Shown piece after piece: positions 16,220-24,274 of a DNA stretch of 31,224 nucleotides. How positions within the stretch are numbered: position 1 is the stretch's first letter; the number at the start of each line of letters is the position of its first letter. The translations under genes and the position numbers were made by a program. The notes under the pieces are model-generated. The model had not been told where the DNA came from. It saw only the letters and a program-made list of their open reading frames with translations, and did not search any database. This stretch comes from a virus. The stretch covers positions 1 through 31,224 of IMG/VR virus record IMGVR_UViG_3300045941_000172. The stretch is one strand, 5' to 3'.

Positions 16220-16687
16220 ATGGCCAACGTCGTCTACACGAAGTTCCTCGCCGAGGTGGCCAAGGGCACCATCGACCTCGACGCCGCCGGCACGGTGGTG
16301 CGCATGCTGCTGGTGCGCGACACCTCCACCTACGTCGCCGACAAGGACGACGAGTTCGTGAGCGACCTGGCCGGCCTGGTCGAGATCAGCGTTGCCAGCT
16401 ACGCCCGGCAAACGCTGGCGTCGAAGGCGGTGAGCGTAGACGCCACGAACGACTGGGCGCTGTGGGACTGCGATGACGTGTCCTTCGGCAGCCTCGAGAC
16501 CGGGCAGACGGTGCTGGCGGTGATCCTCTACGTCCAGACCGGCGGCAACGACGCGAGCCCCTCGGACGACACGCTGATCATGTACATCGACACGGCGGCG
16601 ACCCTGCCGTTCGCGCTCCAGGGCGCCGCGTACACGGTGACGATCAACTCCGGCGGGCTGTTGCAGTTCTTCCAATTCGAGAGCTGA
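16220..16687 (+). CDS. Phage structural protein, tail region
   Basis: 155-aa protein. The pattern YTKFLAEVAKGTIDLDAAG, VVRMLLVRDTSTYVADKDDEFVSDL, ASKAVSVDATNDWALWDCDDVSFGSL and TLIMYIDT is recognised from a widespread phage protein family of about 150 aa found near tail-fibre genes. It is all beta, with no catalytic residues evident. It is expected to be a minor virion component at the tail tip. GAGG at 16211 supports the ATG. Confidence 0.68.
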   Translation: MANVVYTKFLAEVAKGTIDLDAAGTVVRMLLVRDTSTYVADKDDEFVSDLAGLVEISVASYARQTLASKAVSVDATNDWALWDCDDVSFGSLETGQTVLAVILYVQTGGNDASPSDDTLIMYIDTAATLPFALQGAAYTVTINSGGLLQFFQFES

Positions 16688-16694
16688 GGGGACG

Positions 16695-18371
16695 ATGGCG
16701 CACAACACGACCCTGAGCGCCGGCAGCGGCGGCGACACGATCACCAACTACGACATCGCCGCCGGCGGCGCCTTCCCCACCACCGGCAAGGTGCAGGCAT
16801 TCGTGCTGTACGCCTCCGCCGGGTCGAGCACCCCGCCGTCCGTCTTCCTGCTCGGGCAGAAGACGGCCGCGGACTCGTTGGGCGTCGTCCTGGCTAGCGA
16901 CCAGGGGGCGCTCACCGTCACGCTGCCGACGGGCGCCAGCACCAGCGCCAACCAGGCCACCATCATCGGCCACCTCGACGGCGTCGAGGGGTCGCTCGCC
17001 ACCCTGGCCGGCGCCGTCAGCGGTACCGAGGTGCAGGTGGACGTGCTGACCATGCCGACGGTGACGGTCACCGGCACCGTCGCGGCGACGCAGTCCGGCA
17101 CCTGGAACGTCGGCACCGTCACCGCCGTGACCGGGATCACCAACACGGTGACCGTCACCGGCACCGGCGGGACGTTCCCCGTGACCGACTCCGGCGGGTC
17201 GTTGACGGTAGACGGCACCGTCGCCGCGACCCAGTCCGGCACCTGGACCGTCCAGCCGGGGAATACGGCGAACACAACCCCCTGGCTGGCGACGATCCAC
17301 GACGGCACCCGCGCCGCCAGCGTGCGGGACACGGGCTCCTCCGACAGTCTGAACGTGGCGATCGTGGACGCCAGCGGCAACCAGATCACCACGTTCGGCG
17401 GCGGCAGTCAGTACGTCGAGGACACGGCACACAATTCGGGCGACACCGGCACCATGCTTCTGGCCGTCCGCCGCGACGCCAACACCACGTTGGCCGACAC
17501 GACGGGCGACTACGCCCCGCTGCAGGTCGATGCCAGCGGGTCGCTGAAGGTCTCCATCATCTCCGGCGCCGGCTCGGGCGGCACCAGCTCGACGGACGGC
17601 TCGACGTACAACGCCGGCTCCAGCGCCGGGACGCCGATGATGGCCGCGATGGACGACGTGTCGCCGTCGTCCATCGCCGAGGGCACCCTAGGCATCCCGC
17701 GGCTGACGTCGCTACGGGCCCTGCACGTCAGTCTGCGGGACAGCGCTGGTAGTGAGATCACCACGCTCCCCGTGTCGCTGGCCAGCGTCCCGTCGCACGC
17801 CGTCACCAACTCCGGGACGTTCGCGGTGCAGGCCGCACAAAGCGGCACCTGGAACGTCGGCACCGTGACCGCCGTCACCGACGCCAGCGTGCAGGGGAAG
17901 GCCGCCCACGACGCCGCCGTCTCCGGCAACCCGCTGCTCGTCGGCCTGGAGGCCCGCCGCGCCCGCATGACCGCCGTCAGCGCCGACGGCGACGCGGTGC
18001 GGGCGGCGGGCGACCGCTACGGCCGGACGCAGACCTGCGGCATCGACCTCTCGGCGACGCCCGTGCAGGCGACGAGTTCGGGCGACACCACGCTGGTGGC
18101 GGCGCCCGGCGCCGGTTCGCGGCTGAAGATTCTAAGAGTCGAGTTGAGCAACTCCCACGCGAGCACGGCGTTGACGGTCGGCGTCAAGACCGCGTCCCTG
18201 GCGAGTGGCGCCGTCTTCGGCAAGCGCTACCTGCCGGCGGCGGGCGGGGCGGCGGTGCTGACCTTCCCGGGCGGCCACCTGATGTGCGGCGACGCCGAGG
18301 CGTTCACCGTCAACCTGTCGGGGGCGGGCACGATCGAGTGTACTACGTATTTCGAGACGGTGAGTAGTTGA
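16695..18371 (+). CDS. Tail fibre-like protein with QSGTW repeats
   Basis: 558-aa, Thr/Ser/Val/Gly-rich protein predicted to be mostly beta. It has three copies of an A-x-QSGTWxV motif: VAATQSGTWNVGTVTAVT (near residues 129-146), VAATQSGTWTVQPGN (near 177-190) and VQAAQSGTWNVGTVTAVT (near 378-395). Such repeats form extended fibres in phage tails. The N-terminal 100 residues look like a separate structural domain. The C-terminal 120 residues (STPVQATSSGDTTLV onward) form a beta-sandwich-like region with an EFTVN-type strand. No enzyme motif. ATG has GAGGGGA upstream. Confidence 0.75.
   Translation: MAHNTTLSAGSGGDTITNYDIAAGGAFPTTGKVQAFVLYASAGSSTPPSVFLLGQKTAADSLGVVLASDQGALTVTLPTGASTSANQATIIGHLDGVEGSLATLAGAVSGTEVQVDVLTMPTVTVTGTVAATQSGTWNVGTVTAVTGITNTVTVTGTGGTFPVTDSGGSLTVDGTVAATQSGTWTVQPGNTANTTPWLATIHDGTRAASVRDTGSSDSLNVAIVDASGNQITTFGGGSQYVEDTAHNSGDTGTMLLAVRRDANTTLADTTGDYAPLQVDASGSLKVSIISGAGSGGTSSTDGSTYNAGSSAGTPMMAAMDDVSPSSIAEGTLGIPRLTSLRALHVSLRDSAGSEITTLPVSLASVPSHAVTNSGTFAVQAAQSGTWNVGTVTAVTDASVQGKAAHDAAVSGNPLLVGLEARRARMTAVSADGDAVRAAGDRYGRTQTCGIDLSATPVQATSSGDTTLVAAPGAGSRLKILRVELSNSHASTALTVGVKTASLASGAVFGKRYLPAAGGAAVLTFPGGHLMCGDAEAFTVNLSGAGTIECTTYFETVSS
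17077..17885 (+). repeat. Three coding repeats in the fibre gene
   Basis: Three imperfect DNA copies encode A-x-QSGTWxV units, at about 17077-17133, 17218-17256 and 17827-17880. The first and third continue identically at protein level (NVGTVTAVT). The long distance to the third copy suggests an old duplication of a larger fibre segment. Confidence 0.7.
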
Positions 18372-18372
18372 T

Positions 18373-20067
18373 ATGGCCAAACCGGCATCCGGCGCATCCC
18401 TGAACACCGGCCACTCGCTGTACACGTCGATGTCGATGTGCATCGCGCTCCTGGAGGGCACCGGCACCACGGCGGCCGACAGCGTGGCCGGCACGCACAA
18501 CGGCACGATCGGCAGTTCGAGCTACTGGGCCACGGTCGGCGGGGATGCCGTCATTCAGCTGACCAGCCCGGTGTCGAACCCCATCGCCATCGCCAGCCCG
18601 TTCAGCTTCGACGGGACGCAGCCCTACTCCTTCGCCTGGCGGGCCAAGCGCGACGCCGCCGACAACCTGGGCATGGTCTTCGGCGACAAGGACGACACGG
18701 CGAATTTCGTGTGGATGGACGGGGCGAACACCAGGGTGCGCCTCCGCTCCGGCAACAGCACCGACTACGACTTCACCACGTCGGGCATGACGACGGCGAA
18801 GGACTACCTCCTCGTCTACGACCGCGCCAACACCAAGATGCGGCTGTACGTCGATGGGACTCAGGTCGGGACGGGCGTCACCGTCAGCGCCGACGCCAAC
18901 GCGACCTTCTCGCTCGACTGCCTGGGCAACGGCTACGGCGCCGGCAACACGTTCGCGTTCGAAGGCGACATCCACTACCTCTACGTCTGGACCAACCGCG
19001 CCCTCGACGGCACCGACGCGACCACGCTGGACACCGACCCCTACGCGATCTTTGGGAGTACCGACCCGATCTCGCTCACGGAGCCCGACGCCTACCAGGT
19101 CTACCAGCGTGACCAGGCGGGCAAGGCCGACATGGTCCAGGTCGGCACCTACTTCGGCAGCCCGACCGCCATCGAGTCCTCGTGGGCCGGCGGCGCCTAC
19201 GTCACCACGGTGGGGACGCCGGCGGCGTCGATCTTCACCTCCAAGCTCGGCCGGCAGGCCACGGGCAACGGCACGTTCACCGCGCGGTGGACGAACACCA
19301 CGAGTAACAGCGCCAGCGTTAGCAACGTCAACGTCGGCGACCTGTTCGCCATCGCCGGCCAGTCGAACGCCTCGGGTCGCGGGACGAACAACCAGAGCTA
19401 CACCGGCACGGCGGGCTGGGCGGGGTTGTTCGGCAACGACAACCTGTGGAAGGCGCTGGCGGACCCGACGGACAGCAACACCAACCAGGTGGACAGCGTC
19501 TCGTCGGACGGCAGCGCGGCCGGAAGCCCGTGGCCACTGCTGGCCAGCACCATCGTCGGCACGGCCGGCATCCCGGTGGGGTTCGTGCCCTGCGCGCTGG
19601 GCGGGACGTCGGTCACCCAGTGGAAGGCCGGGGCCGACCCCTACGACCGCTCCACGCTGTTCGGGTCGATGGCCTACCGCGTGAAGGTGGCGAGCGGATG
19701 CCGCGGCTGCCGCGCCGTGATCTTCATCCTCGGCGAGACCGACGCGGGCGCCAGCATGAGTGCCGCCACGTTCTACGGCCACGCGATCACGGTGGTGTCG
19801 GACGTCCGCAAGTGGATCGGCTGCCCGACGGTCTTCTGCAAGATCGGCACCCTCTCGGGCTCGACCGCGATCAACACGGCCATCCAGCGCCTCTGGGACG
19901 AGTGCGCCGACGCGCTCCCCGGGGCGACGCTGCCCGACTACGACTCCAGCCCGCACTGGGTCGGCAACACCGCCCTCGCCGACGTGGCGAGCGCCATCTG
20001 GAGTGCGTTGCAGCCGCTGTTCTACGCCTCGACGGGAGGCGGTACGATGTACATCCCCGTGGAGTGA
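18373..20067 (+). CDS. Tail protein with LamG-like domain and SGNH (sialate O-acetylesterase-type) esterase domain
   Basis: 564-aa fusion. Residues about 30-220 form a LamG/concanavalin-like carbohydrate-binding domain (PYSFAWRAKRD, LRLYVDGTQVGTG-type strands, DIHYLYVWTNRAL). From about residue 322 the SASA/SGNH esterase motifs follow: AIAGQSNASG (nucleophile Ser331), ALGGTSVTQW, FILGETDA (Gly454-Asp457) and DYDSSPHW with Asp524 and His528. The Asp-His spacing is one residue longer than the usual DxxH, so activity is likely but not certain. It probably binds and de-acetylates surface polysaccharide during adsorption. The ATG follows the previous stop by one base. Confidence 0.82.
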   Translation: MAKPASGASLNTGHSLYTSMSMCIALLEGTGTTAADSVAGTHNGTIGSSSYWATVGGDAVIQLTSPVSNPIAIASPFSFDGTQPYSFAWRAKRDAADNLGMVFGDKDDTANFVWMDGANTRVRLRSGNSTDYDFTTSGMTTAKDYLLVYDRANTKMRLYVDGTQVGTGVTVSADANATFSLDCLGNGYGAGNTFAFEGDIHYLYVWTNRALDGTDATTLDTDPYAIFGSTDPISLTEPDAYQVYQRDQAGKADMVQVGTYFGSPTAIESSWAGGAYVTTVGTPAASIFTSKLGRQATGNGTFTARWTNTTSNSASVSNVNVGDLFAIAGQSNASGRGTNNQSYTGTAGWAGLFGNDNLWKALADPTDSNTNQVDSVSSDGSAAGSPWPLLASTIVGTAGIPVGFVPCALGGTSVTQWKAGADPYDRSTLFGSMAYRVKVASGCRGCRAVIFILGETDAGASMSAATFYGHAITVVSDVRKWIGCPTVFCKIGTLSGSTAINTAIQRLWDECADALPGATLPDYDSSPHWVGNTALADVASAIWSALQPLFYASTGGGTMYIPVE

Positions 20068-20071
20068 GGCC

Positions 20072-20212
20072 ATGCTCGGACTCCTGGTGCCAGGCGTGGG
20101 GATGGGCGGCGGGACGGGTTCGTCGGCGACGCCGCCCGAGGTGTGCGACCACGTCGATTTCGAGTGGACCCGCGAGGACGCCGTCGATTTCGGGGGGTGC
20201 GACGATGAGTAG
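20072..20212 (+). CDS. Small hypothetical protein
   Basis: 46-aa product starting at ATG 20072 with GGAG at 20060-20063. The N-terminus is hydrophobic and Gly-rich (LGLLVPGVGMGGG). The C-terminus is acidic with two Cys (CDHVDFEWTREDAVDF, then CDD). The next gene's ATG lies inside its last codons, which supports a translated, coupled gene. No family recognised. The context suggests a small tail-related protein. Confidence 0.5.
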   Translation: MLGLLVPGVGMGGGTGSSATPPEVCDHVDFEWTREDAVDFGGCDDE

Positions 20213-20510
20213 CCGCACGCTGGTGGCCGGATCGACCTACCGGTTCAAGCTCGCCGCCACCAAGGACGGCGCGGCGTGGGACCTGTCGAGTGCGACCGTA
20301 ACCCTGTACCTGCAAAAGCCCGACGGGACGCTGGTGACGAAGACCGGCACCGTCTACGACGGGCCGAACGGCCTGGCCCGGTTCGACAGCGAGGCGGCCG
20401 ACCTGGACCCCGCCGACGTCGGCGTCTGGTCGCGCTCGTGGGAAATCACCGACGGGGCGGTGGTGCAGGAGAGCCAATCGATCGTGTTCCTGGTCGAGGA
20501 CTCGCCGTGA
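20205..20510 (+). CDS. Baseplate/fibre-type Ig-like small protein (BppU N-terminal-like)
   Basis: 101-aa beta protein. YRFKLAATKDGAAWDLSSATVTLYLQKPDG, split over residues about 12-41, followed by LARFDSEAADLDPADVGVWSRSWEI and VFLVEDSP, is the pattern of the short immunoglobulin-like domains found at the N-terminus of BppU-type baseplate proteins and as free-standing phage proteins. It begins eight bases before the previous stop. It likely attaches to the tail tip; no catalytic role is visible. Confidence 0.68.
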   Translation: MSSRTLVAGSTYRFKLAATKDGAAWDLSSATVTLYLQKPDGTLVTKTGTVYDGPNGLARFDSEAADLDPADVGVWSRSWEITDGAVVQESQSIVFLVEDSP

Positions 20511-20524
20511 TCGGGGGTGGCGCC

Positions 20525-20863
20525 GTGGACGAACTCAAGTATCTTACGCTGCTCATCCAGGGCGGGAGCTTCGCCCTGCTCACCGGCATCGCCGTGTGGT
20601 TAATGAAGTGGATCCCCGCGCGGTTCGCGCAGGCCGACGTCTCGGCCAAGGAGGACCACGCCGCCCGCGGCGTCATGGTCCAGGCGTTCCGCGAGGAGGC
20701 GAAGTACGAGCGCGAGCAGTGCCAGCGGATGTTCGACACCCTGGCGGCGAACATCACCCAGCACCGGGAGGTGCTGTCTCAGATGGTGACCATCCTTAAA
20801 GAGAATCAGACGGTGGCGCATGTGGTGATGCAGCGGATTACGGGCGAAGGCAAGAACCCATGA
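20525..20863 (+). CDS. Membrane-anchored coiled-coil protein, copy 1
   Basis: 112-aa protein starting GTG 20525. An N-terminal membrane segment (LTLLIQGGSFALLTGIAVWLMKW, about 7-29) is followed by a charged helical domain with YEREQCQRMFDTLAANITQHREV. The downstream gene is a clear paralogue. The topology, an N-terminal anchor plus a soluble helical part, suits a lysis accessory, spanin-like or holin-associated protein, but no family is recognised. It is placed at the start of the lysis-type region, after the tail genes. Confidence 0.68.
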   Translation: MDELKYLTLLIQGGSFALLTGIAVWLMKWIPARFAQADVSAKEDHAARGVMVQAFREEAKYEREQCQRMFDTLAANITQHREVLSQMVTILKENQTVAHVVMQRITGEGKNP

Positions 20864-21090
20864 CGGAGAGGGGCGGTGGACGAACTCAAATACCTTACGC
20901 TGCTCATCCAGGGTGGGAGTTTCGCCCTGATCGCCGGCATCGCCGCGTGGCTCATGAAGTGGATCCCGGCGCGGTTCGCGCAGGCGGACACGGCCGCGAA
21001 GGAGGACCACGCCGCCCGTACCGCTTTGGTCCAGGGGTTCCGGGAGGAGGCCCGCTACGAGCGCGAGCAGTGCCAGCGGCAGTTCGAGAT
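20525..21090 (+). repeat. Tandem gene duplication (20525-20740 and 20876-21090)
   Basis: The 5' parts of the two neighbouring genes are close DNA repeats, offset by 351 bp, sharing the start context, the membrane segment and the EREQCQR region with mostly synonymous or conservative changes. The second copy carries an extra EREQCQR-like unit, so it also grew internally. Confidence 0.85.
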
Positions 21091-21319
21091 TCTGGCCGAA
21101 GGCATAGCCCAGCAGCGCGAGTCGGCGAAGGCCGAGCGCGACCAGTGCCAGCGGCACTTCGACGTCATGGCGGCCGGCCTGGACCTGCAGCGCGAGGTGA
21201 TGGGCCGGATGGCCTCGACCCTCGACCAGTCGGTGGTGCTCCTGCGCGAGCACCACGCCGCCGCGCAGGCGGTGATCGGCAGGATCATGCACGGCGACGA
21301 GATCGTTCCGCCACATTGA
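20876..21319 (+). CDS. Membrane-anchored coiled-coil protein, copy 2
   Basis: 147-aa paralogue of the preceding protein, starting at GTG 20876 with GGAGAGGGG upstream. The membrane segment LTLLIQGGSFALIAGIAAWLMKW and the following 40 residues are nearly identical to copy 1. It then contains two tandem units, YEREQCQRQFEILAEGIAQQRES and AERDQCQRHFDVMAAGLDLQREV, where copy 1 has one. The conserved Cys in each unit could make disulphides between chains. Function unknown, possibly a pair of interacting membrane-lysis components. Confidence 0.7.
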   Translation: MDELKYLTLLIQGGSFALIAGIAAWLMKWIPARFAQADTAAKEDHAARTALVQGFREEARYEREQCQRQFEILAEGIAQQRESAKAERDQCQRHFDVMAAGLDLQREVMGRMASTLDQSVVLLREHHAAAQAVIGRIMHGDEIVPPH

Positions 21320-21337
21320 ACCTTGGGAGGACTGACC

Positions 21338-21859
21338 ATGTTCGTGGTAAACGGTGACCTCCGCAGAATCCATGAGTACCTGTGCTCACTCTACACCCCG
21401 GAGGTGCGAGAGTGGGCCGAGCCGGCGGGCTACGCGGTCATCGTCGCGTTCTTGATTGTGCAGGGGCTGCGCTACGGCTGGGCCGGCGGCAAGCTGGCCG
21501 GCCGCTCCGCGTGGCGCCTGCTCGCCGGCGTGGCGTCCTACGTGGTGCCGCGCGGCGACCCGCTCATGCGGACGATCCTGCAGAGTCTGGCCAGCGAGTC
21601 GGCGACCTGGAACCGCTCCGAGGCCGCCATCCTCGGGCCGGGCGACGTCTGGTGCAAGCTCGCCTTGCAGGACCGGCAGGTCCGGGGCGTCCGCGACCTG
21701 TCGGTGGACAAGTGCAACGTGCTCGACGACCTGACGGCGGAGGAGTGTGCACGGATCACCAGGGCCGCCGCGCGGGCGGTGGCGCGCATCGAGGGTGCCG
21801 CGCGGGCCAACCGGCGGGCGCTGGCGACGATGGCGGCGAAACGGGGAGGTGCTGCGTGA
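21338..21859 (+). CDS. Hypothetical single-pass membrane protein
   Basis: 173-aa protein with one convincing membrane segment, AGYAVIVAFLIVQGLRYGW (about 31-49), preceded by a short helical N-terminus and followed by a long basic, helical cytoplasmic or periplasmic part. The C-terminus is Ala/Arg-rich (ARITRAAARAVARIEGAARANRRALATMAAKR). ATG 21338 has GGGAGG nine bases upstream. No family is recognised. Its position within the lysis-type cluster is the only functional hint. Confidence 0.6.
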   Translation: MFVVNGDLRRIHEYLCSLYTPEVREWAEPAGYAVIVAFLIVQGLRYGWAGGKLAGRSAWRLLAGVASYVVPRGDPLMRTILQSLASESATWNRSEAAILGPGDVWCKLALQDRQVRGVRDLSVDKCNVLDDLTAEECARITRAAARAVARIEGAARANRRALATMAAKRGGAA

Positions 21860-22587
21860 AGCGATCCACGGTGTTGCTGGTCTGTCTGCTGTGCTCCGCC
21901 ACCGTGCGGGGCCAGACCGTTACGCTACCCGAGAAGGTGCTCATCCCCAACGGCCGGCTCGGGTCGGTCCCGATCGTGTACGAGGGGGACGATGTCAAGT
22001 GGACGGCGTCCCCCGAGCTGGACGTTTTTAGGGAATACGACGCCGACCCGAAGAAAATTCGCCTGCGCGTGATGGCGCACCAGGACGGGGTCTATTACGT
22101 CAAGGCCATCGCCTGCAAGGGCGGCAAGATGTCGGAGTTCGCGACCTGCGACGTGGTCGTGGGTGTGCCGGGGCCGAAGCCGCCCGACCCCGGACCCGGA
22201 CCCGGTCCCAAGCCGCCCGACCCCAAGCCGCCCGGACCCGGACCCGGACCCGAGCCGTCGCCGTTCCCGGACCCCGGCGTGCGGGTGCTGGTCGTCTACG
22301 AGACCGGCCAGGAAGGCGCCCTGCCGCGCTACGTCCACACCAAGGCGTTCGCCAACGCCCTCGACAACAAGTGCGCGCTCGGCCCCGACGGCAAGACCCG
22401 GGAGTGGAGGATCTGGGACAAGGACGTCAACACGTCCAAGGCCCCGAAGATCTGGCAAGACGCCATGGCCCGGCCGCGGGCGAGCGTGCCCTGGCTGCTG
22501 ATTGGCGACGGCAAGACGGGCTACGCCGGGCCGCTGCCGAAGACGGCGGAGGAGTTCGACAACCTGCTGAAGAAGGTGGGTGGGTGA
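21856..22587 (+). CDS. Secreted protein with Pro/Gly-rich linker
   Basis: 243-aa protein. The signal peptide is KRSTVLLVCLLCSATVRG, with probable cleavage before QTVTLP. Residues about 20-105 are a beta-rich domain (VLIPNGRLGSVPIVYEG and the following strands). Residues about 107-142 are a striking Pro/Gly/Asp/Lys linker of repeated PGP, KPPDP and GPGPGP units. The C-terminal domain (VRVLVVYETGQEGALPRYVHTKAFANAL) resembles a small thioredoxin/GTPase-like alpha-beta fold but has no clear catalytic motif. The GTG overlaps the previous stop. Such proteins are frequent in Gemmata-like genomes, so it may have been taken from the host. Confidence 0.62.
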   Translation: MKRSTVLLVCLLCSATVRGQTVTLPEKVLIPNGRLGSVPIVYEGDDVKWTASPELDVFREYDADPKKIRLRVMAHQDGVYYVKAIACKGGKMSEFATCDVVVGVPGPKPPDPGPGPGPKPPDPKPPGPGPGPEPSPFPDPGVRVLVVYETGQEGALPRYVHTKAFANALDNKCALGPDGKTREWRIWDKDVNTSKAPKIWQDAMARPRASVPWLLIGDGKTGYAGPLPKTAEEFDNLLKKVGG

Positions 22588-23399
22588 TGGGCCAGATCGT
22601 CATCAACGATAGCAACTACCAGAACTACATCCAGCCGTGGGTCGGCTACGACGGCACCGACCGGGCCAAGGGCCTGATCCCGCGCGACTACCAGTCGCAC
22701 CCCGTGGGATACCTCGGGCCGGTCGCCAGCCCGTTCGACTCGTCGCTACTCATCCCCGAGAGCGAATGGGACGAACGCATCCGCGAGCAGGACGCGGCGG
22801 AGTCGAGCCTGTTCCACCTCCGCAACCGGGGCAACGCGGGCAGTCAAATTCAGAGCTATGACCAAAATGGTCAGGGTTACTGCTGGGCGTACAGCACCGT
22901 GGCCGCGGTGACGCTCGTGCGGGCCAAGAACCACCAGCCGTTCGCCCCGCTCAGCGCCCACGCCGTCGGCTGCAAGATCAAGAACTTCAGAGACGAGGGC
23001 GGGTGGAATTCCCTGTCGCTCCAGTTCGTCGCCGAGAAGGGCGTGCCGACCTGGACGTTCTGGCCGCCCAAGTCGATGTCGCGATCCTACGACACGCCCG
23101 AGACGTGGGCGAACGCACTCCAGAACCGCTGCACGGAGTGGTGGGACCTGTCCGACCGCGACGACGAGGTGCGGCAGCAGCTGGCCAGCCTGCTGCTCCT
23201 CAACGTCCCGGTGATGGTCGATTTCAACTGGTGGGGCCACTCGGTGTGCGCGGTGAAGCTCGTCAAGCGCAGCCCGTTCACCATCAAGATCTGGAATTCG
23301 TGGACGGACTCGTGGGGCGAGATGGGCATGGGCGACCTCGAAGGTAGAAAAGCCATCCCCGACGGGGCGATGGCCCCGCGCGTGATTTCCGCATCCTAA
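22587..23399 (+). CDS. Papain-like (C1) cysteine peptidase
   Basis: 270-aa protein with the complete papain active-site set: Gln93 and Cys99 in DQNGQGYCWAYST, His218 in WWGHSVCAV and Asn237 in IWNSWTDSWGEMGMG. The first ~85 residues precede the catalytic domain and may act as a propeptide or targeting part. There is no signal peptide. The ATG overlaps the previous stop (TGATG). Because it lies in the expected lysis position and no lysozyme, amidase or transglycosylase is visible nearby, it is a candidate lysis or cell-envelope-degrading enzyme; a role in virion processing or host-protein cleavage is also possible. Confidence 0.86.
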   Translation: MGQIVINDSNYQNYIQPWVGYDGTDRAKGLIPRDYQSHPVGYLGPVASPFDSSLLIPESEWDERIREQDAAESSLFHLRNRGNAGSQIQSYDQNGQGYCWAYSTVAAVTLVRAKNHQPFAPLSAHAVGCKIKNFRDEGGWNSLSLQFVAEKGVPTWTFWPPKSMSRSYDTPETWANALQNRCTEWWDLSDRDDEVRQQLASLLLLNVPVMVDFNWWGHSVCAVKLVKRSPFTIKIWNSWTDSWGEMGMGDLEGRKAIPDGAMAPRVISAS

Positions 23400-23417
23400 C
23401 TCGGAGGAGTGATAGCA

Positions 23418-23747
23418 ATGGCAGACGAAATCCCCCTCTACCCGCAGACGTTCCCCGGCGACCAGGCCATGGTCATCGTGGACACCGTCCGGGGCCGCGG
23501 CGGCCACTCGATCGGCTGCGCCGTCCAGGCCGGCTGGTGGCTGATCGGCTACGCATTGGGCCAGTACCTGCCGCCGGATCACGTCATGGCGAAGACGCGC
23601 GACGGTAACCCCATGACCGCCGAGCAGGCCGCCGACACCCTGGAGCACCTCTGCACCTCGACGTCCGAGGGCGTGGCGCTGGCGGTCGATTGGGTGGCCC
23701 TGGCCGACGCGGTCTGGGCGCTCCTCAAGGCGTGGCTCCAGAAGTGA
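23418..23747 (+). CDS. Small hypothetical protein, holin-like candidate
   Basis: 109-aa protein with ATG 23418 behind GGAGGAG. It has one moderately hydrophobic segment (CAVQAGWWLIGYALGQYL, about 34-51) and a hydrophobic, amphipathic C-terminal helix (LAVDWVALADAVWALLKAWL). Adjacent to the peptidase, a membrane-acting role in lysis is possible, but no holin family motif is recognised. It could equally be a soluble helical protein. Confidence 0.5.
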   Translation: MADEIPLYPQTFPGDQAMVIVDTVRGRGGHSIGCAVQAGWWLIGYALGQYLPPDHVMAKTRDGNPMTAEQAADTLEHLCTSTSEGVALAVDWVALADAVWALLKAWLQK

Positions 23748-23755
23748 GGTGACCC

Positions 23756-24046
23756 GTGGGAGCAATCTTCCTGGCCTGCGTCCTGAGTGCCGGCTCGCCG
23801 CCGCAGTCCACGCTGGCGGCGCTGGCGTCGTCGTCCGTGGCGGCGCCGCCCCAGTCCACCCTGCGGGCGTGCCGCCCCTGCGAGGGCGACCGGGACGGCG
23901 AGTGGACCTACACCGAGCGGGAGGGCGGCTACTGGTTCCGCTACGTCAACGCGGCCCGGCCGGTGCCGCCCCCGCCCGTCCTGCGGCCGATGGTGATGCC
24001 GATGTTGTTCGCGCCACAGGGGGGCGGCGCCGCCTGTTCGACCTGA
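23756..24046 (+). CDS. Small secreted protein with internal repeat
   Basis: 96-aa product from GTG 23756. It has a short hydrophobic N-terminus (GAIFLACVLSAGSPP), possibly a signal peptide or lipoprotein-like leader with Cys8. It then has a repeated PPQSTL segment (residues about 15-20 and 31-36) and a CRPC pair. The WTYTEREGGYWFRY stretch is strand-like, and the C-terminus is Pro/Met-rich. The arrangement is reminiscent of small envelope proteins following lysis genes, but no family match is claimed. Confidence 0.5.
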   Translation: MGAIFLACVLSAGSPPQSTLAALASSSVAAPPQSTLRACRPCEGDRDGEWTYTEREGGYWFRYVNAARPVPPPPVLRPMVMPMLFAPQGGGAACST

Positions 24047-24085
24047 AGGTGAGTGCGCGCCCCCGTGCGGGGCGATGGAGGCGGG

Positions 24086-24274
24086 GTGAACATCTACACG
24101 GTGAGGGTCTGTGAGCCGCCGAGCGAGGAACAGGTCTGGTTGTTCGTGGTGGCGCGTTCGTTTGACGCGGCGGCGCGGCTGGTCGAGCTGTACCGCCCTG
24201 GTTGCGAAGTGCAGGCCGTGGCGCTGGTCAACAAGCAGAAGGCGGTGGTCCTGGTCGAGGGCATGCTGGCGTGA
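24086..24274 (+). CDS. Small hypothetical protein
   Basis: 62-aa product starting at GTG 24086 with GGAGG at 24077-24081; an in-frame GTG at 24053 lacks such a site. It looks like a compact alpha-beta protein: IYTVRVCEPPSEEQVWLFVVARSFDAAARLVELY then VQAVALVNKQKAVVLVE. Its last bases overlap the start of the sigma-like gene (GTGA), suggesting coupled translation with it. Function unknown. Confidence 0.55.
   Translation: MNIYTVRVCEPPSEEQVWLFVVARSFDAAARLVELYRPGCEVQAVALVNKQKAVVLVEGMLA

Noticed and set aside
18343-20073. Long minus-strand open frame opposite the esterase gene
   Set aside because: The plus-strand frame carries complete SGNH motifs; the antisense frame is low-complexity shadow.
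20525-21319. Assembly artefact as the explanation for the tandem repeat
   Set aside because: The two copies differ at many synonymous sites and in length, so they are real diverged duplicates.
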